From positions 59,868 through 71,179 of the forward strand of contig NVWR01000007.1 of NCBI GenBank assembly GCA_002746275.1: 11,312 nt of DNA, written 5' to 3'. Below the pieces are notes generated by a model. It did no database searches and was not told the DNA's origin. It saw only the letters and a program-made list of their open reading frames with translations. Origin of the DNA: Rhodobiaceae bacterium (GTDB lineage: Bacteria; Pseudomonadota; Alphaproteobacteria; Parvibaculales; Parvibaculaceae). A program made the translations under genes and the position numbers. Numbering within the stretch: position 1 is the stretch's first letter; every line of letters starts with the position of its first letter. Shown here in pieces: positions 1 through 7,035 of the stretch.

Positions 1-54
1 TACAATTTTCAATGGGCCTGGGCGTCGGCCGCCGCCGCCGCGCGCTCCTTCTAG
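1..54 (+). CDS. Possible 3' end of a plus-strand gene (partial)
   Basis: Frame 1 is open from the window edge to a TAG at 52-54 and would encode 17 residues ending in an Ala-rich tail (WAWAS, five Ala, RSF). The Ala run comes from a GCC repeat at 28-39. If real, the gene would converge with the YaiI-family gene, whose stop lies at 64-66. I do not recognise the product. The open stretch is too short to separate coding from chance, so it is recorded only as a possibility. Confidence 0.25.
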   Translation, partial: YNFQWAWASAAAAARSF

Positions 55-63
55 AGCAGAAGG

Positions 64-522
64 CTAACCCGACTGTCCGCGTTTCAGCGCCTGTATCTCA
101 TTCTCCAGGGTGCCCAGAAAACGAGATCGGTCCTTGTCGGTGAAGCCTGCATTGAAGGTCTGCGTTTGGTTCGACTCCCGCAAGTGTTGCTTCAATTCAC
201 GCATGCCCAGTGCCATGCCGATGTTCTCCAAAGTGAACATCTTTCCTGTCGGGCCAATGACACGCGCATTCTTTTCCAGACACCTTGAGGCCAATGGGAT
301 GTCTGCAGTGATCGCGATGTCGCTGGCTTCCACATGATCGGCAATCCAATCATCTGCAATATCGGGCCCTTCAGGCACCACAATCTGCTTGATCAAGGGG
401 TGGCGACGGGGCCGCAGGGCTGAATTGCTGACGAGAAAGACTTCCAGTCCATGACGGTCAGCGACTTTCTCCACCTCATCTTTCACAGGGCACGCATCAG
501 CGTCTACGTAAATCCGGATCAC
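64..522 (-). CDS. yaiI: YaiI/YqxD family protein (DUF188)
   Basis: Encodes a 152-residue protein, the usual length for this family, which belongs to the PIN-like nuclease superfamily; its exact cellular role is not settled. The N-terminus carries the family signature YVDADACPVKDEV (residues about 4-16). This is followed by a conserved NS, an ITADIPLA segment with acidic residues fitting a metal site, and a G-x-x-FT-x-x-NIG segment followed by ALGMR. The frame stays open further upstream to 612, but homology begins at the DUF188 signature. The GTG at 522-520 puts it right at the N-terminus, with an AAAGG ribosome site (529-533 on this strand) six nucleotides ahead, so I choose that start. It is probably soluble and cytoplasmic. 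It lies just downstream of the CapK-like fragment on the same strand. The family call is secure; function is not. Confidence 0.93.
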   Translation of the reverse strand: MIRIYVDADACPVKDEVEKVADRHGLEVFLVSNSALRPRRHPLIKQIVVPEGPDIADDWIADHVEASDIAITADIPLASRCLEKNARVIGPTGKMFTLENIGMALGMRELKQHLRESNQTQTFNAGFTDKDRSRFLGTLENEIQALKRGQSG

Positions 523-553
523 ATTGCACCTTTGGTTAGCAGCCTCCCAAACC

Positions 554-874
554 TCAGACTCGGGAGATGAAGTCCTCGAACTTACCCGATGCAGAGCGCG
601 CAATACTATCAACTTCCGAAATTTCTATGGCGAAAGGATATCCAAGCCCCTCTTGGAGGATTTTCGTGAGCGCCCTTTTCTGCTCCCCGTTCAAAGGGCT
701 CTTTGTCGTGCAGCGGAACTCGAGTTTTTCCAGACTGTGCTGGATGATCTGATACTGGGTTACCCCTGCCGCACTCTCGAAACTCTCGTACAGCAGGTGA
801 GGCCAATGGCGTGAGAAATCTGAGAATGAAGAGCCAGGAGTGTTGCCTTGCACCCCGTGGAGACCGGCGGCCAA
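554..874 (-). pseudogene. C-terminal remnant of a CapK/PaaK-like adenylate-forming ligase
   Basis: About 106 codons end at a stop at 554. From residue about 20 the protein resembles the C-terminal lid domain of phenylacetate-CoA ligase/CapK-type enzymes. It has a VTQYQIIQ strand that corresponds to the V-x-x-YQ-x-x-Q motif, then LEFRCTT, and an ending of SGKFEDFISRV that matches the family's conserved SGKF-x-x-F-x-S-x-V. In the full enzymes (roughly 400-450 residues) this follows a large AMP-binding domain, which is absent. An in-frame stop occurs at 890-892, and the only upstream start in frame is a TTG at 874. The first 20 or so residues look unrelated to the family. I infer a truncated relic. 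An alternative is a small free-standing protein, or a frameshifted gene whose remainder has diverged beyond recognition. Confidence 0.6.
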
Positions 875-1022
875 ACGTGGACTACCCGATTATCTTTCGC
901 AGACTTGATCGAGCTGTTCGGCCCAGATTTGGGTGATGGCGCGGCCATGCCGACGACCGTCCGATTGCGCTGATGGTGATTTCATATTGGGGTTGCAAGG
1001 CCCCCAACTCTGTCCAACTTCG

Positions 1023-1037
1023 TTAACATCCGTTTAC
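1023..1037 (+). promoter_or_regulatory. CtrA-like motif TTAA-N7-TTAC
   Basis: TTAA, seven bases, then TTAC differs from the alphaproteobacterial CtrA consensus TTAA-N7-TTAA at one position. A second such motif lies at 1128-1142. Both are upstream of the kinase gene. The assignment rests only on motif similarity. Confidence 0.3.
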
Positions 1038-1071
1038 GGACTTCAAAGAAATGGGCGCATACCTGCCATGT

Positions 1072-1080
1072 TTATCCACA
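1072..1080 (+). promoter_or_regulatory. Single perfect DnaA-box sequence
   Basis: TTATCCACA matches the high-affinity DnaA box exactly. It is isolated: no cluster of boxes and no AT-rich unwinding element surrounds it, so this is not an origin. It lies between the two CtrA-like motifs and could mark a cell-cycle-controlled promoter, or be chance. Confidence 0.25.
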
Positions 1081-1127
1081 GAGAGGCAGCGTCCCCCTCC
1101 GCGCTTTTCGGCGAAAAATGGCCCGGA

Positions 1128-1142
1128 TTAACGCGACATTAT
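1128..1142 (+). promoter_or_regulatory. CtrA-like motif TTAA-N7-TTAT
   Basis: This is the second near-match to the CtrA consensus, about 65 bases upstream of the chosen kinase start. A weak sigma-70-like pair follows closely (TTGTTG at 1144-1149, 17-nt spacer, AAATAT at 1167-1172). If that is the promoter, a regulator bound here would sit next to the -35 element. Confidence 0.3.
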
Positions 1143-1205
1143 CTTGTTGGCACTAGAACATTAATGAAATATGTCGCCTCGAAGTGGGTCTGGAGCCACG
1201 TAAGC

Positions 1206-2717
1206 ATGCAAAGTCTGCCGCCAGACAACGCTGCAACAGAGAAACAAGGTCTTGGATCGACTGGTTTCTCCAGTCGCGCGTCTCAAGATTCCGGTGCGGA
1301 AGCGCCCCCTTCACCTGGCAGTTATGACATGCACAGGGTGAGCAGGCGATTCCTCGATTCCACCGTTGAGGAGCGCTATCGGCAAGATAATTACAACGCA
1401 CAGATCGGTGTGACCCGGCTCTACATTGCTCTGGGTGCGCTTGTTTTTTCAGCCTATGGCGTACTGGACCTTTTCATCGTTCCAGACATTTTGTTTGAAG
1501 CCTGGTTTATCCGCGTCGGCATTGTGGCACCGCTTCTTCTTGGCATCGTCGCCCTGTCCTATGCGCCCTGGTTCACTCACAAGCACCAGTTCTGGCTTTC
1601 GGTTTCGATGGCCGCCCCGGGGCTTGGTGTGGTGGCGATGATTGCCCTTGCTGAAGCTCCCGGCAGCTACCTCTACTATGGAGGGCTCGTGGCGATCATC
1701 TGTTTCAGCGCCTGTTTGTGGCGATTGAACTTCATGTATTCGCTGGCCTGGGCGCTGACGACACTGGTCGTGTTCGAAATCGTAGCTCTGTACATCAACC
1801 CACAACCCCACAATGTGTTCATCAACAATACAGCGTTCATGCTGCTCGGCATCGGAACCTGTAACTTCCTTACCTATGTTCAAGAACATCAGATGAGGAA
1901 TGCGTTTGTCGATCACGAGCGGCTCAAGTTTGAGCGCGCACGTTCCATGCAACTTCTAGAGGCGTCTGAATCCGCGAACCGCTCGAAAAATGACTTCCTC
2001 GCCATCATGAGCCATGAATTGCGCACCCCCCTCAACGCAATCATCGGGTTTTCGGAAATTATCTCGACCCAAATGTTTGGGCCCATCAACAATGAACGTT
2101 ACGCAGACTATGCGGGTGACATTCTAGCCAGTGGTTCCCATCTACTGAGCATCATCAACGACATCCTCGACCTGTCAAAAGCGGAATCGGGGAAACTCGA
2201 GCTTGATGAAAGTCCCGTTGATCCTGTTGAGTCACTCAATCAGACCATGCGTATGTTCCGGCCCAAAGCGACGGAGCTCAAAATAAAATTGACGTTCCGG
2301 GTGCGCGATGACATTCCGTGGATCCTTGCCGACCCACGCCTTTTCAATCAGATCGTCATCAATCTCACCTCAAACGCGCTCAAATTTACGCGCGCAGGAG
2401 GCCAAGTGAGCGTGGAGCTTGGCTTGGCAGAAAGCGGCGAGCTTGAGCTGTCCGTCGAAGACACGGGCATCGGCATTGAGGAAAAGGATATGGAGCGTGT
2501 ATTTGAACCGTTCGTTCAAGTCGAAAACGCAATGAGCCGTACTCAGCAAGGAACAGGTCTTGGCCTGCCACTCGTGCGAAAAATACTGGGGCTCCACGGA
2601 GGCCACATACGCCTGAGCAGTACAAAAGGCGTGGGCACGATTGTGACCGCCACCTTCCCCATCAGTCGGTTCGTTGATGCGCCGACCGAGAATGGAGAGC
2701 GTTGGGGGACCCGGTAG
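1206..2717 (+). CDS. Membrane-bound sensor histidine kinase (orphan, PleC/DivJ-like core)
   Basis: With the ATG at 1206 the protein has 503 residues. It starts with about 55 polar residues. Roughly six hydrophobic segments follow (residues about 60-225), separated by short loops with no large periplasmic domain. A helical linker leads to a HisKA dimerisation domain with the H-box SHELRTPLNAIIGF (phospho-acceptor His270). The HATPase_c domain has the N-box (N386/N390, in NLTSNALKF), G1 (DTGIGIEE, Asp419) and G2 (GTGLGLPLV, from residue 449), so all catalytic boxes are intact. It should autophosphorylate on His and pass phosphate to a response regulator, but no receiver-domain gene is present. 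The stimulus is unknown; the membrane-embedded sensor suggests a lipophilic or membrane-state signal. The frame is open to 933, but residues before 1206 look non-coding. An ATG at 1329 is another possible start. The gene converges with the PilZ-methyltransferase gene across 20 nt. Confidence 0.92.
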   Translation: MQSLPPDNAATEKQGLGSTGFSSRASQDSGAEAPPSPGSYDMHRVSRRFLDSTVEERYRQDNYNAQIGVTRLYIALGALVFSAYGVLDLFIVPDILFEAWFIRVGIVAPLLLGIVALSYAPWFTHKHQFWLSVSMAAPGLGVVAMIALAEAPGSYLYYGGLVAIICFSACLWRLNFMYSLAWALTTLVVFEIVALYINPQPHNVFINNTAFMLLGIGTCNFLTYVQEHQMRNAFVDHERLKFERARSMQLLEASESANRSKNDFLAIMSHELRTPLNAIIGFSEIISTQMFGPINNERYADYAGDILASGSHLLSIINDILDLSKAESGKLELDESPVDPVESLNQTMRMFRPKATELKIKLTFRVRDDIPWILADPRLFNQIVINLTSNALKFTRAGGQVSVELGLAESGELELSVEDTGIGIEEKDMERVFEPFVQVENAMSRTQQGTGLGLPLVRKILGLHGGHIRLSSTKGVGTIVTATFPISRFVDAPTENGERWGTR

Positions 2718-2729
2718 GTCCGAGCCCCC
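2704..2729. terminator. GC-rich hairpin at the convergent gene ends
   Basis: GGACC (2707-2711), a five-base loop and GGTCC (2717-2721) form a perfect stem that spans the kinase stop codon. A GGG/CCC extension lies outside a three-base bulge. No T-run follows on either strand, so it is not a canonical intrinsic terminator. It could act as a shared transcript end or stabilise both 3' ends. Confidence 0.35.
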
Positions 2730-2737
2730 TAGAGGCT

Positions 2738-4204
2738 TCAGTCGGTGGCTTCAACCGGCTTTCTCACAACCATGAGATAGACACACTTCGTCTCGTCTTC
2801 TTCGAGAGAAATACGCTCGCAGTCGAGGCCGTCCACCATGTCCCACATCTCCTCGGCAGTCCGGTAAACCAGGCTCCAATCGGTGATGAATTCCAGCGGC
2901 CACATGCAGGTTTCACGGCCCACCTTCACATTGGCCAGAACCAGATAGCCGCCGGGAATAACCTGATCATAGAGAGCCTTGGTAAGAGCCTTGGCGCGCC
3001 GTGCGGAGAGGTAATCATATAGCCCAAGGCTGTAGATCACGTCTTGCGGGGGTAGAGAATTGAACAACGGCCCCGCTTTCAGCAATTGCGCAAAAGAGGC
3101 CTGCAGGCACTGGATACGGGCTTTGCCATTGTGGCGCACAACCTGAGGATGGGCATGCTCATAGGCGAATGAGAGCGCATCGTGATCCTGATCGATCAGG
3201 GTAAAGTTGACCGGACGGGGCAAGGTGTCGATCTTGAGATATTCGGCAACTTCGTATGCCGAGCCACACCCCAGATTGGTGATGTTCATCGGCGCCTCAC
3301 CTGGGGTTTCGGCAATTTTTTCAGCGAGTAATTTTTGCGTCATGCGAAGCCGTGTGCCGACGCAGGCACCCGTCTCAATGCCCACACGGTGCAACAATTT
3401 CTCGTACGGCGTGTCGCCAATGCGCTCCCAGCGATAGACGTAGTTCATAATTTGGTAGTCGCCGGGGTACCCCAACGGCTTTTCGTAGCATCGGCGCATA
3501 ACCGGGCCAGGCACGAATTCCGGGGTGAGCACCTGCTCTGTGTATCGTTTGTGTTCCGCGAGTGCGATTGGATCGCCGATCATCGGAAATGTAATGTCGT
3601 TCCCGCGATACCACAGCTCTTTCCACTGCGGCATCATCTTGTCTTCGCAGGCGATGAGCGCATCCAATAACCGCGCAGCCCGTTCTTCCTGAGGTAAATC
3701 CCCGAGGCGCGCTTCAAAGCGAGCAAGTAAATCCCTATAGGATCGAAACAAGTAGACAATTTCTGCTGAGAGCTCCCTGTATTCTGGGAGAATATCGGCG
3801 GCCGACCCAAATTGGGGATCGGAGAGTGACCGCGCCAGCAAAAACTGGTCGTGGCTGGTTACAACTGCGGGAATGTCCACATATCCGGTTGTCAGTTCCA
3901 CCGCGACGGTTGTGCGAACTCCGCTGGGCTCCACCCGGCGAATACGACCGGTACCTTCGTAAAGCGTATCGTCGGCTATGCACAGGCGCACCGGAATTTC
4001 CTCGCCCACACGACCATCCCACGAGTCCAGTTCACTGCTTTGAGCCGCCAAGCCCGTCATTGACAGGTTTTTCAAGGCCGCACGGTCTCCGCCCAAGACA
4101 ACCGCTGGCACAATATCCTTGAAAAGGTGATCGGCCCGATATCGCTCAGCACGATAAAAAACTTTGCGGCCAGAGGCCCCCGTTAACTGCTCATATGTAC
4201 GCAT
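2738..4204 (-). CDS. PilZ-like domain / SAM-dependent methyltransferase fusion (PhcB-like)
   Basis: Encodes 488 residues. Residues about 15-110 look like a PilZ beta-barrel, with the second motif N46-L-S48-M-T-G51 clear. The first motif RxxxR is not exact (R18, R21 and R23 are present), so cyclic-di-GMP binding is doubtful. A helical middle carries the motif GYPGDYQIMNYVY (from G245). Residues about 300-480 form a class I methyltransferase, with SAM-binding motif I NLGCGS (residues 310-315), an acidic TLIDQDHDA segment after the second strand, and a PGGYLVLANV strand. The GY(A/P)GDY motif next to this fold is what I recall from proteins annotated as extracellular factor 3-hydroxypalmitic acid methyl ester biosynthesis proteins; the substrate here is inferred. 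The start has a good AAGGAAAG site (4213-4220 on this strand). No signal peptide, so cytoplasmic. It lies 185 bp downstream of the RND exporter gene on the same strand. Confidence 0.85.
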   Translation of the reverse strand: MRTYEQLTGASGRKVFYRAERYRADHLFKDIVPAVVLGGDRAALKNLSMTGLAAQSSELDSWDGRVGEEIPVRLCIADDTLYEGTGRIRRVEPSGVRTTVAVELTTGYVDIPAVVTSHDQFLLARSLSDPQFGSAADILPEYRELSAEIVYLFRSYRDLLARFEARLGDLPQEERAARLLDALIACEDKMMPQWKELWYRGNDITFPMIGDPIALAEHKRYTEQVLTPEFVPGPVMRRCYEKPLGYPGDYQIMNYVYRWERIGDTPYEKLLHRVGIETGACVGTRLRMTQKLLAEKIAETPGEAPMNITNLGCGSAYEVAEYLKIDTLPRPVNFTLIDQDHDALSFAYEHAHPQVVRHNGKARIQCLQASFAQLLKAGPLFNSLPPQDVIYSLGLYDYLSARRAKALTKALYDQVIPGGYLVLANVKVGRETCMWPLEFITDWSLVYRTAEEMWDMVDGLDCERISLEEDETKCVYLMVVRKPVEATD

Positions 4205-4389
4205 TGATACTACTTTCCTTCACGGACCCCTTTTTCGGGCCCATCACGAACTCAATCGCCCGTCCACCTTCAAACTGCCTTTGTCATTTCACATTAGGAC
4301 AAACGATTCCAGGTTTCTTAATGAATTTCGGAGGTTAAGGTTAGTTTTTGCAAGAAAATTATACGCTATGTCTAGTCGGCTACACCTAC
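4205..4389 (-). promoter_or_regulatory. Upstream region of the PilZ-methyltransferase gene, with a possible -10
   Basis: This AT-richer gap separates two same-strand genes. Read on the minus strand it contains a perfect TATAAT (4363-4358) about 150 bp ahead of the methyltransferase start, but no convincing -35 at normal spacing. A short imperfect GGACCC/GGGCCC inverted repeat lies near 4224-4241. The methyltransferase may have its own promoter here, or be reached by read-through from the exporter gene. Confidence 0.25.
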
Positions 4390-6702
4390 CTATTTACGAG
4401 CGCCCAATTGGTTCATTTTTGACCCATCCGACCGATCTATCAATCTTAAAAGTGGGGGCAACATAAACCAGCAAATTGCTAGAGCGGCAACAACAATAAT
4501 TGATGTCTGTATACCCAGTGCTCTATTGATCTGAAAACCAGACAAAGCAAGTACGGAGAAACCCGTTGCCAAGGAAATACTTGTAATAGCCATCGCTACG
4601 CCCACGGTCGCAAAGGTCGTTTCAATGGCGTCGGCCGATGTGAGCCCCTCAGCCCGCAATCGCCGGTATTTCATGAGGAAGTGGATCGTGTCATCCACGA
4701 CGATCCCCAGGGTCATCGCCGTGATGACTGCCCCGGCAATGCCGATATCCTGGATGAGATACCCCCATATGCCAAAACCAACCACTGCGGGCAGAAGGTT
4801 CGTGGCCAAGCTCAGCACACCATAAGTAAGACTGCGAAGGGCCAGCGCGATAATCAGCCCGATAATAAAAATTGAGGCCAACGTGCTGGCCATCATCGAG
4901 CGTATATTGGTGCTCGACAGATAGGCGAAAAGCACATTGATGCTGATGCCGCTGACCTGACTTTGCGGTGGTGCATTTTGCAGAAGCCACGCCGTCGAGC
5001 GCTCGTGCAGGTCTCGAATGGCGCCGGAGGTCAGCCCCTGCATTATGATGGTAACCCGGCTTGCGCTTCGACTGACATTGATGCGATCGGTAATCGGTGC
5101 CCCATAAGGCAGGGACAGTTCATAAAGCAAAAAATACTGGGAGGTCAGATCCGCGTTTTCAGGAATGCCCATCCGAGCCGGTTCATCCTCAACCCGCATG
5201 GCGGCATGAATGCGTCTAGTGATCTCAGAGATATCGGCGACACTGACGACGCCAGGCTGTGCTTTCAGCCAATTGGAGAAATTTGCCAGAAAATGCTGGT
5301 ACTCAGGCTGGTAGACGCCCCCATCCTGGCCAGTCTCCAGATCAAACTCCATCAAGTTAAGGCCCGTCAACCGCTCCTCGGCAAAGTCAGAGGCCACCCG
5401 ATAGTCAAACCGACTATCGAAATAGCGCACAAAATCATCATCCAAACGAATTTGTGACAACCCATTGACGGAAAAAAGAACGCCGACAACAGACGCCACC
5501 AGAAGTGGCCATCTCAAGCGATTGATCCAGCGTCCAACCCCCGCCATCAAGGCAGAAGAGCCATCCACGGTGGGTTTTATAGGGAGCAGGGTTAGCGCTG
5601 CCGGAAGCCACGTAAATGTCAGCAGATAGCTCAACAAGATGCCAACAAAGACGATGTTTCCCAGGTCGTTAAATGGGGGGGCATCTGCGAGGTTCATCGC
5701 GAGAAACCCAACTGCCGTGGTGAGATTTGTAAGACCAACGGCTGTCGCGTTGGTGCGGATGGCCTCTCTGATCGCAACCGGACATTCCAATCCCTCCGCC
5801 AACCCATGCATCACCGCAACCACCACATGAATGGTTGATGCAAGCGCAATGGAGATCACGATGATCGGTGCTGCGATCGAGGCCGGTGTGATGATATGCC
5901 CGAACCAACCGGCAACACCCATTGCCGATCCGCTGGCGACCCCCAGGATGGAGATGACGGTCAAGCTTGCATTGCGGGACCTCAAAAAGATGACAATGAT
6001 GAATGCCGCCACCAGCATCGAAATCGGTACGAGCAGAAGGGCGTCCACATGGGACGCCTCATTGTAGGTCGCCATCAGCATCACGTTACCCGTGACGTGG
6101 ACCTGCAAATGGGGATAGTCGCGCTCAATCTCCCTGGCAAATGTCAGAACGGCCTGATTGATTTCCCGCACTTCTTCCGAGGCGTATCGGGGAAGCTGAA
6201 AATTGACGTTGATGCCCGTGGCGCGCCCATTTTCTGCCAGAAGCCGTTTGGCAATGAAGGGGTCAGACAGTGCTTCAAGTTCAATTTCGCGCGCCCGAGC
6301 GGGCGTCAGACCCTCAGCATCCGAAACCATATCCACGACAGAAAAAGCGTCATCATCAGACACAATACGGGGAAAATTGGTCAGTGACTCAACACGCAAC
6401 GAATGCGGTAGACCCCAGGCGCGCTCCGTTGCATCCACCAGCGCCCGAAGCGTCTGAGGCGTGACAATCCTCTCGTCGCTGTTATTGCGCGGACTGAGAA
6501 CAAAGAGAACATTGTTGTTGTCAGAGAATTTCTGCTCAAAATCGCGCAATTGCAGCAAAAACGGGTTCTGCTCGGAGTAAAAAATCCGGGTGTCATAGGA
6601 CACAGTCAGCCTGAGGCACCCCAAAAGCATAACCACGATGAGCGCACCCCACACGACCAACACCGTTTTTGGGTACCGCTGACTAAATTCACTAGGCCAC
6701 AT
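4390..6702 (-). CDS. RND-superfamily exporter (COG1033/MMPL-like)
   Basis: Encodes 770 residues from the ATG at 6702, a typical length for the adaptor-less RND exporters of the COG1033/MMPL kind. The layout is the duplicated RND plan: TM1 (about 10-30), a large periplasmic loop (about 35-235), TM2-6 (about 240-375), TM7 (about 395-415), a second loop (about 420-590), and TM8-12 to the end. The second half has GIVVDD in its middle helix (D670 and D671), the expected proton-relay acids. The matching position of the first half reads IALASTIHV, with Ser289 where related proteins usually have Asp. Likely cargo is a hydrophobic or lipid-like molecule, inferred from the superfamily. The frame is open to an ATG at 6834, but those 44 extra residues lack any hydrophobic or conserved feature, while 6702 places TM1 at the normal distance. 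It is divergent from the second methyltransferase gene. Confidence 0.9.
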   Translation of the reverse strand: MWPSEFSQRYPKTVLVVWGALIVVMLLGCLRLTVSYDTRIFYSEQNPFLLQLRDFEQKFSDNNNVLFVLSPRNNSDERIVTPQTLRALVDATERAWGLPHSLRVESLTNFPRIVSDDDAFSVVDMVSDAEGLTPARAREIELEALSDPFIAKRLLAENGRATGINVNFQLPRYASEEVREINQAVLTFAREIERDYPHLQVHVTGNVMLMATYNEASHVDALLLVPISMLVAAFIIVIFLRSRNASLTVISILGVASGSAMGVAGWFGHIITPASIAAPIIVISIALASTIHVVVAVMHGLAEGLECPVAIREAIRTNATAVGLTNLTTAVGFLAMNLADAPPFNDLGNIVFVGILLSYLLTFTWLPAALTLLPIKPTVDGSSALMAGVGRWINRLRWPLLVASVVGVLFSVNGLSQIRLDDDFVRYFDSRFDYRVASDFAEERLTGLNLMEFDLETGQDGGVYQPEYQHFLANFSNWLKAQPGVVSVADISEITRRIHAAMRVEDEPARMGIPENADLTSQYFLLYELSLPYGAPITDRINVSRSASRVTIIMQGLTSGAIRDLHERSTAWLLQNAPPQSQVSGISINVLFAYLSSTNIRSMMASTLASIFIIGLIIALALRSLTYGVLSLATNLLPAVVGFGIWGYLIQDIGIAGAVITAMTLGIVVDDTIHFLMKYRRLRAEGLTSADAIETTFATVGVAMAITSISLATGFSVLALSGFQINRALGIQTSIIVVAALAICWFMLPPLLRLIDRSDGSKMNQLGARK

Positions 6703-7035
6703 GCACTTCAAACACCCTGCTTTGCGCCCTAACCTGTTTAGGCCGCAGCTTCCGACACCGTTCCACCCGCCTTTGGTATTAGGCCATCTCCCACAGTCCG
6801 CATTTTTGCTAGTCTTTCCGCGCTGTAAGACCATTCCACGATATAGAAAAACTCCTATTCCACAAATAGGCTCTAAGGCCTACGAGCATGAAATCAATAG
6901 GAAAATCTTAATTAAATAAACAGACAATGAAAGCAATATTGGTCTGTCTGCTCAGGTGGTGCAGGCCATCTGGCGAAAAGGGTGGCCCTTTAGCATATGA
7001 GAGCAACCAGAAACTAGAGGCACAACGCTGCGAAC
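6703..7035. promoter_or_regulatory. Divergent intergenic region with several inverted repeats
   Basis: This gap separates the exporter and the lysine-rich methyltransferase genes, so it should hold promoters for both directions. It contains three inverted repeats: CCTATT-N5-AATAGG (6854-6870), CAGACA-N18-TGTCTG (6921-6950; an overlapping bulged form pairs CAGACAAT with ATTGGTCTG), and AAAGGG-TGG-CCCTTT (6977-6991). A further AATAGG copy is at 6896-6901. An AT-rich core at about 6901-6920 (with TTAATTAAATAAA) would suit promoter opening. No -35/-10 pair stands out clearly, and no gene is seen. Confidence 0.4.

Larger units (their letters stand above)
875..1205. other. Intergenic region without a convincing gene, upstream of the kinase
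   Basis: No recognisable coding sequence. Two short open frames occur. One is on the plus strand at 848-973 (TTG start, 41 codons, ending MPTTVRLR). The other is on the minus strand at 890-985 (ATG start, 31 codons, containing RAITQIWAEQL). Neither matches a family I know and both overlap. The kinase frame is also open upstream through this region to a GTG at 933, but that translation has no recognisable domain. Regulatory-looking motifs in the second half are listed separately. Confidence 0.5.

Noticed and set aside
28..45. GCC repeat near the left edge as a microsatellite or terminator stem
   Set aside because: Only four GCC units, compatible with an alanine run in a coding frame; no partner arm or T-run.
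524..814. 96-residue plus-strand open frame opposite the CapK-like fragment
   Set aside because: The minus-strand reading has clear family motifs (YQ-x-x-Q, SGKF-x-x-F); the plus reading has none.
848..985. Short ORFs of 41 (plus, TTG start) and 31 (minus, ATG start) codons
   Set aside because: They overlap each other on opposite strands, have no convincing ribosome sites, and match no family I recognise; mentioned only in the intergenic entry.
1072..1080. Replication origin at the DnaA box
   Set aside because: One isolated box with no cluster, no AT-rich unwinding element and no origin-linked genes such as dnaA, parA or hemE.
933..1205. N-terminal extension of the kinase to the GTG at 933
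   Set aside because: The extra 91 residues look non-coding, contain no domain or signal, and overlap the regulatory-looking region; the ATG at 1206 with a GGAG upstream is more plausible.
1449..1952. 167-residue minus-strand open frame inside the kinase gene
   Set aside because: It lies opposite the membrane-spanning part of the kinase, is rich in His/Gln/Arg as expected from reversed hydrophobic codons, and matches nothing known.
4963..6387. Long plus-strand open frames opposite the exporter gene (for example 4963-5457 and 5896-6387)
   Set aside because: They are antisense to a well-supported RND gene, have no recognisable domain and read as codon shadows.
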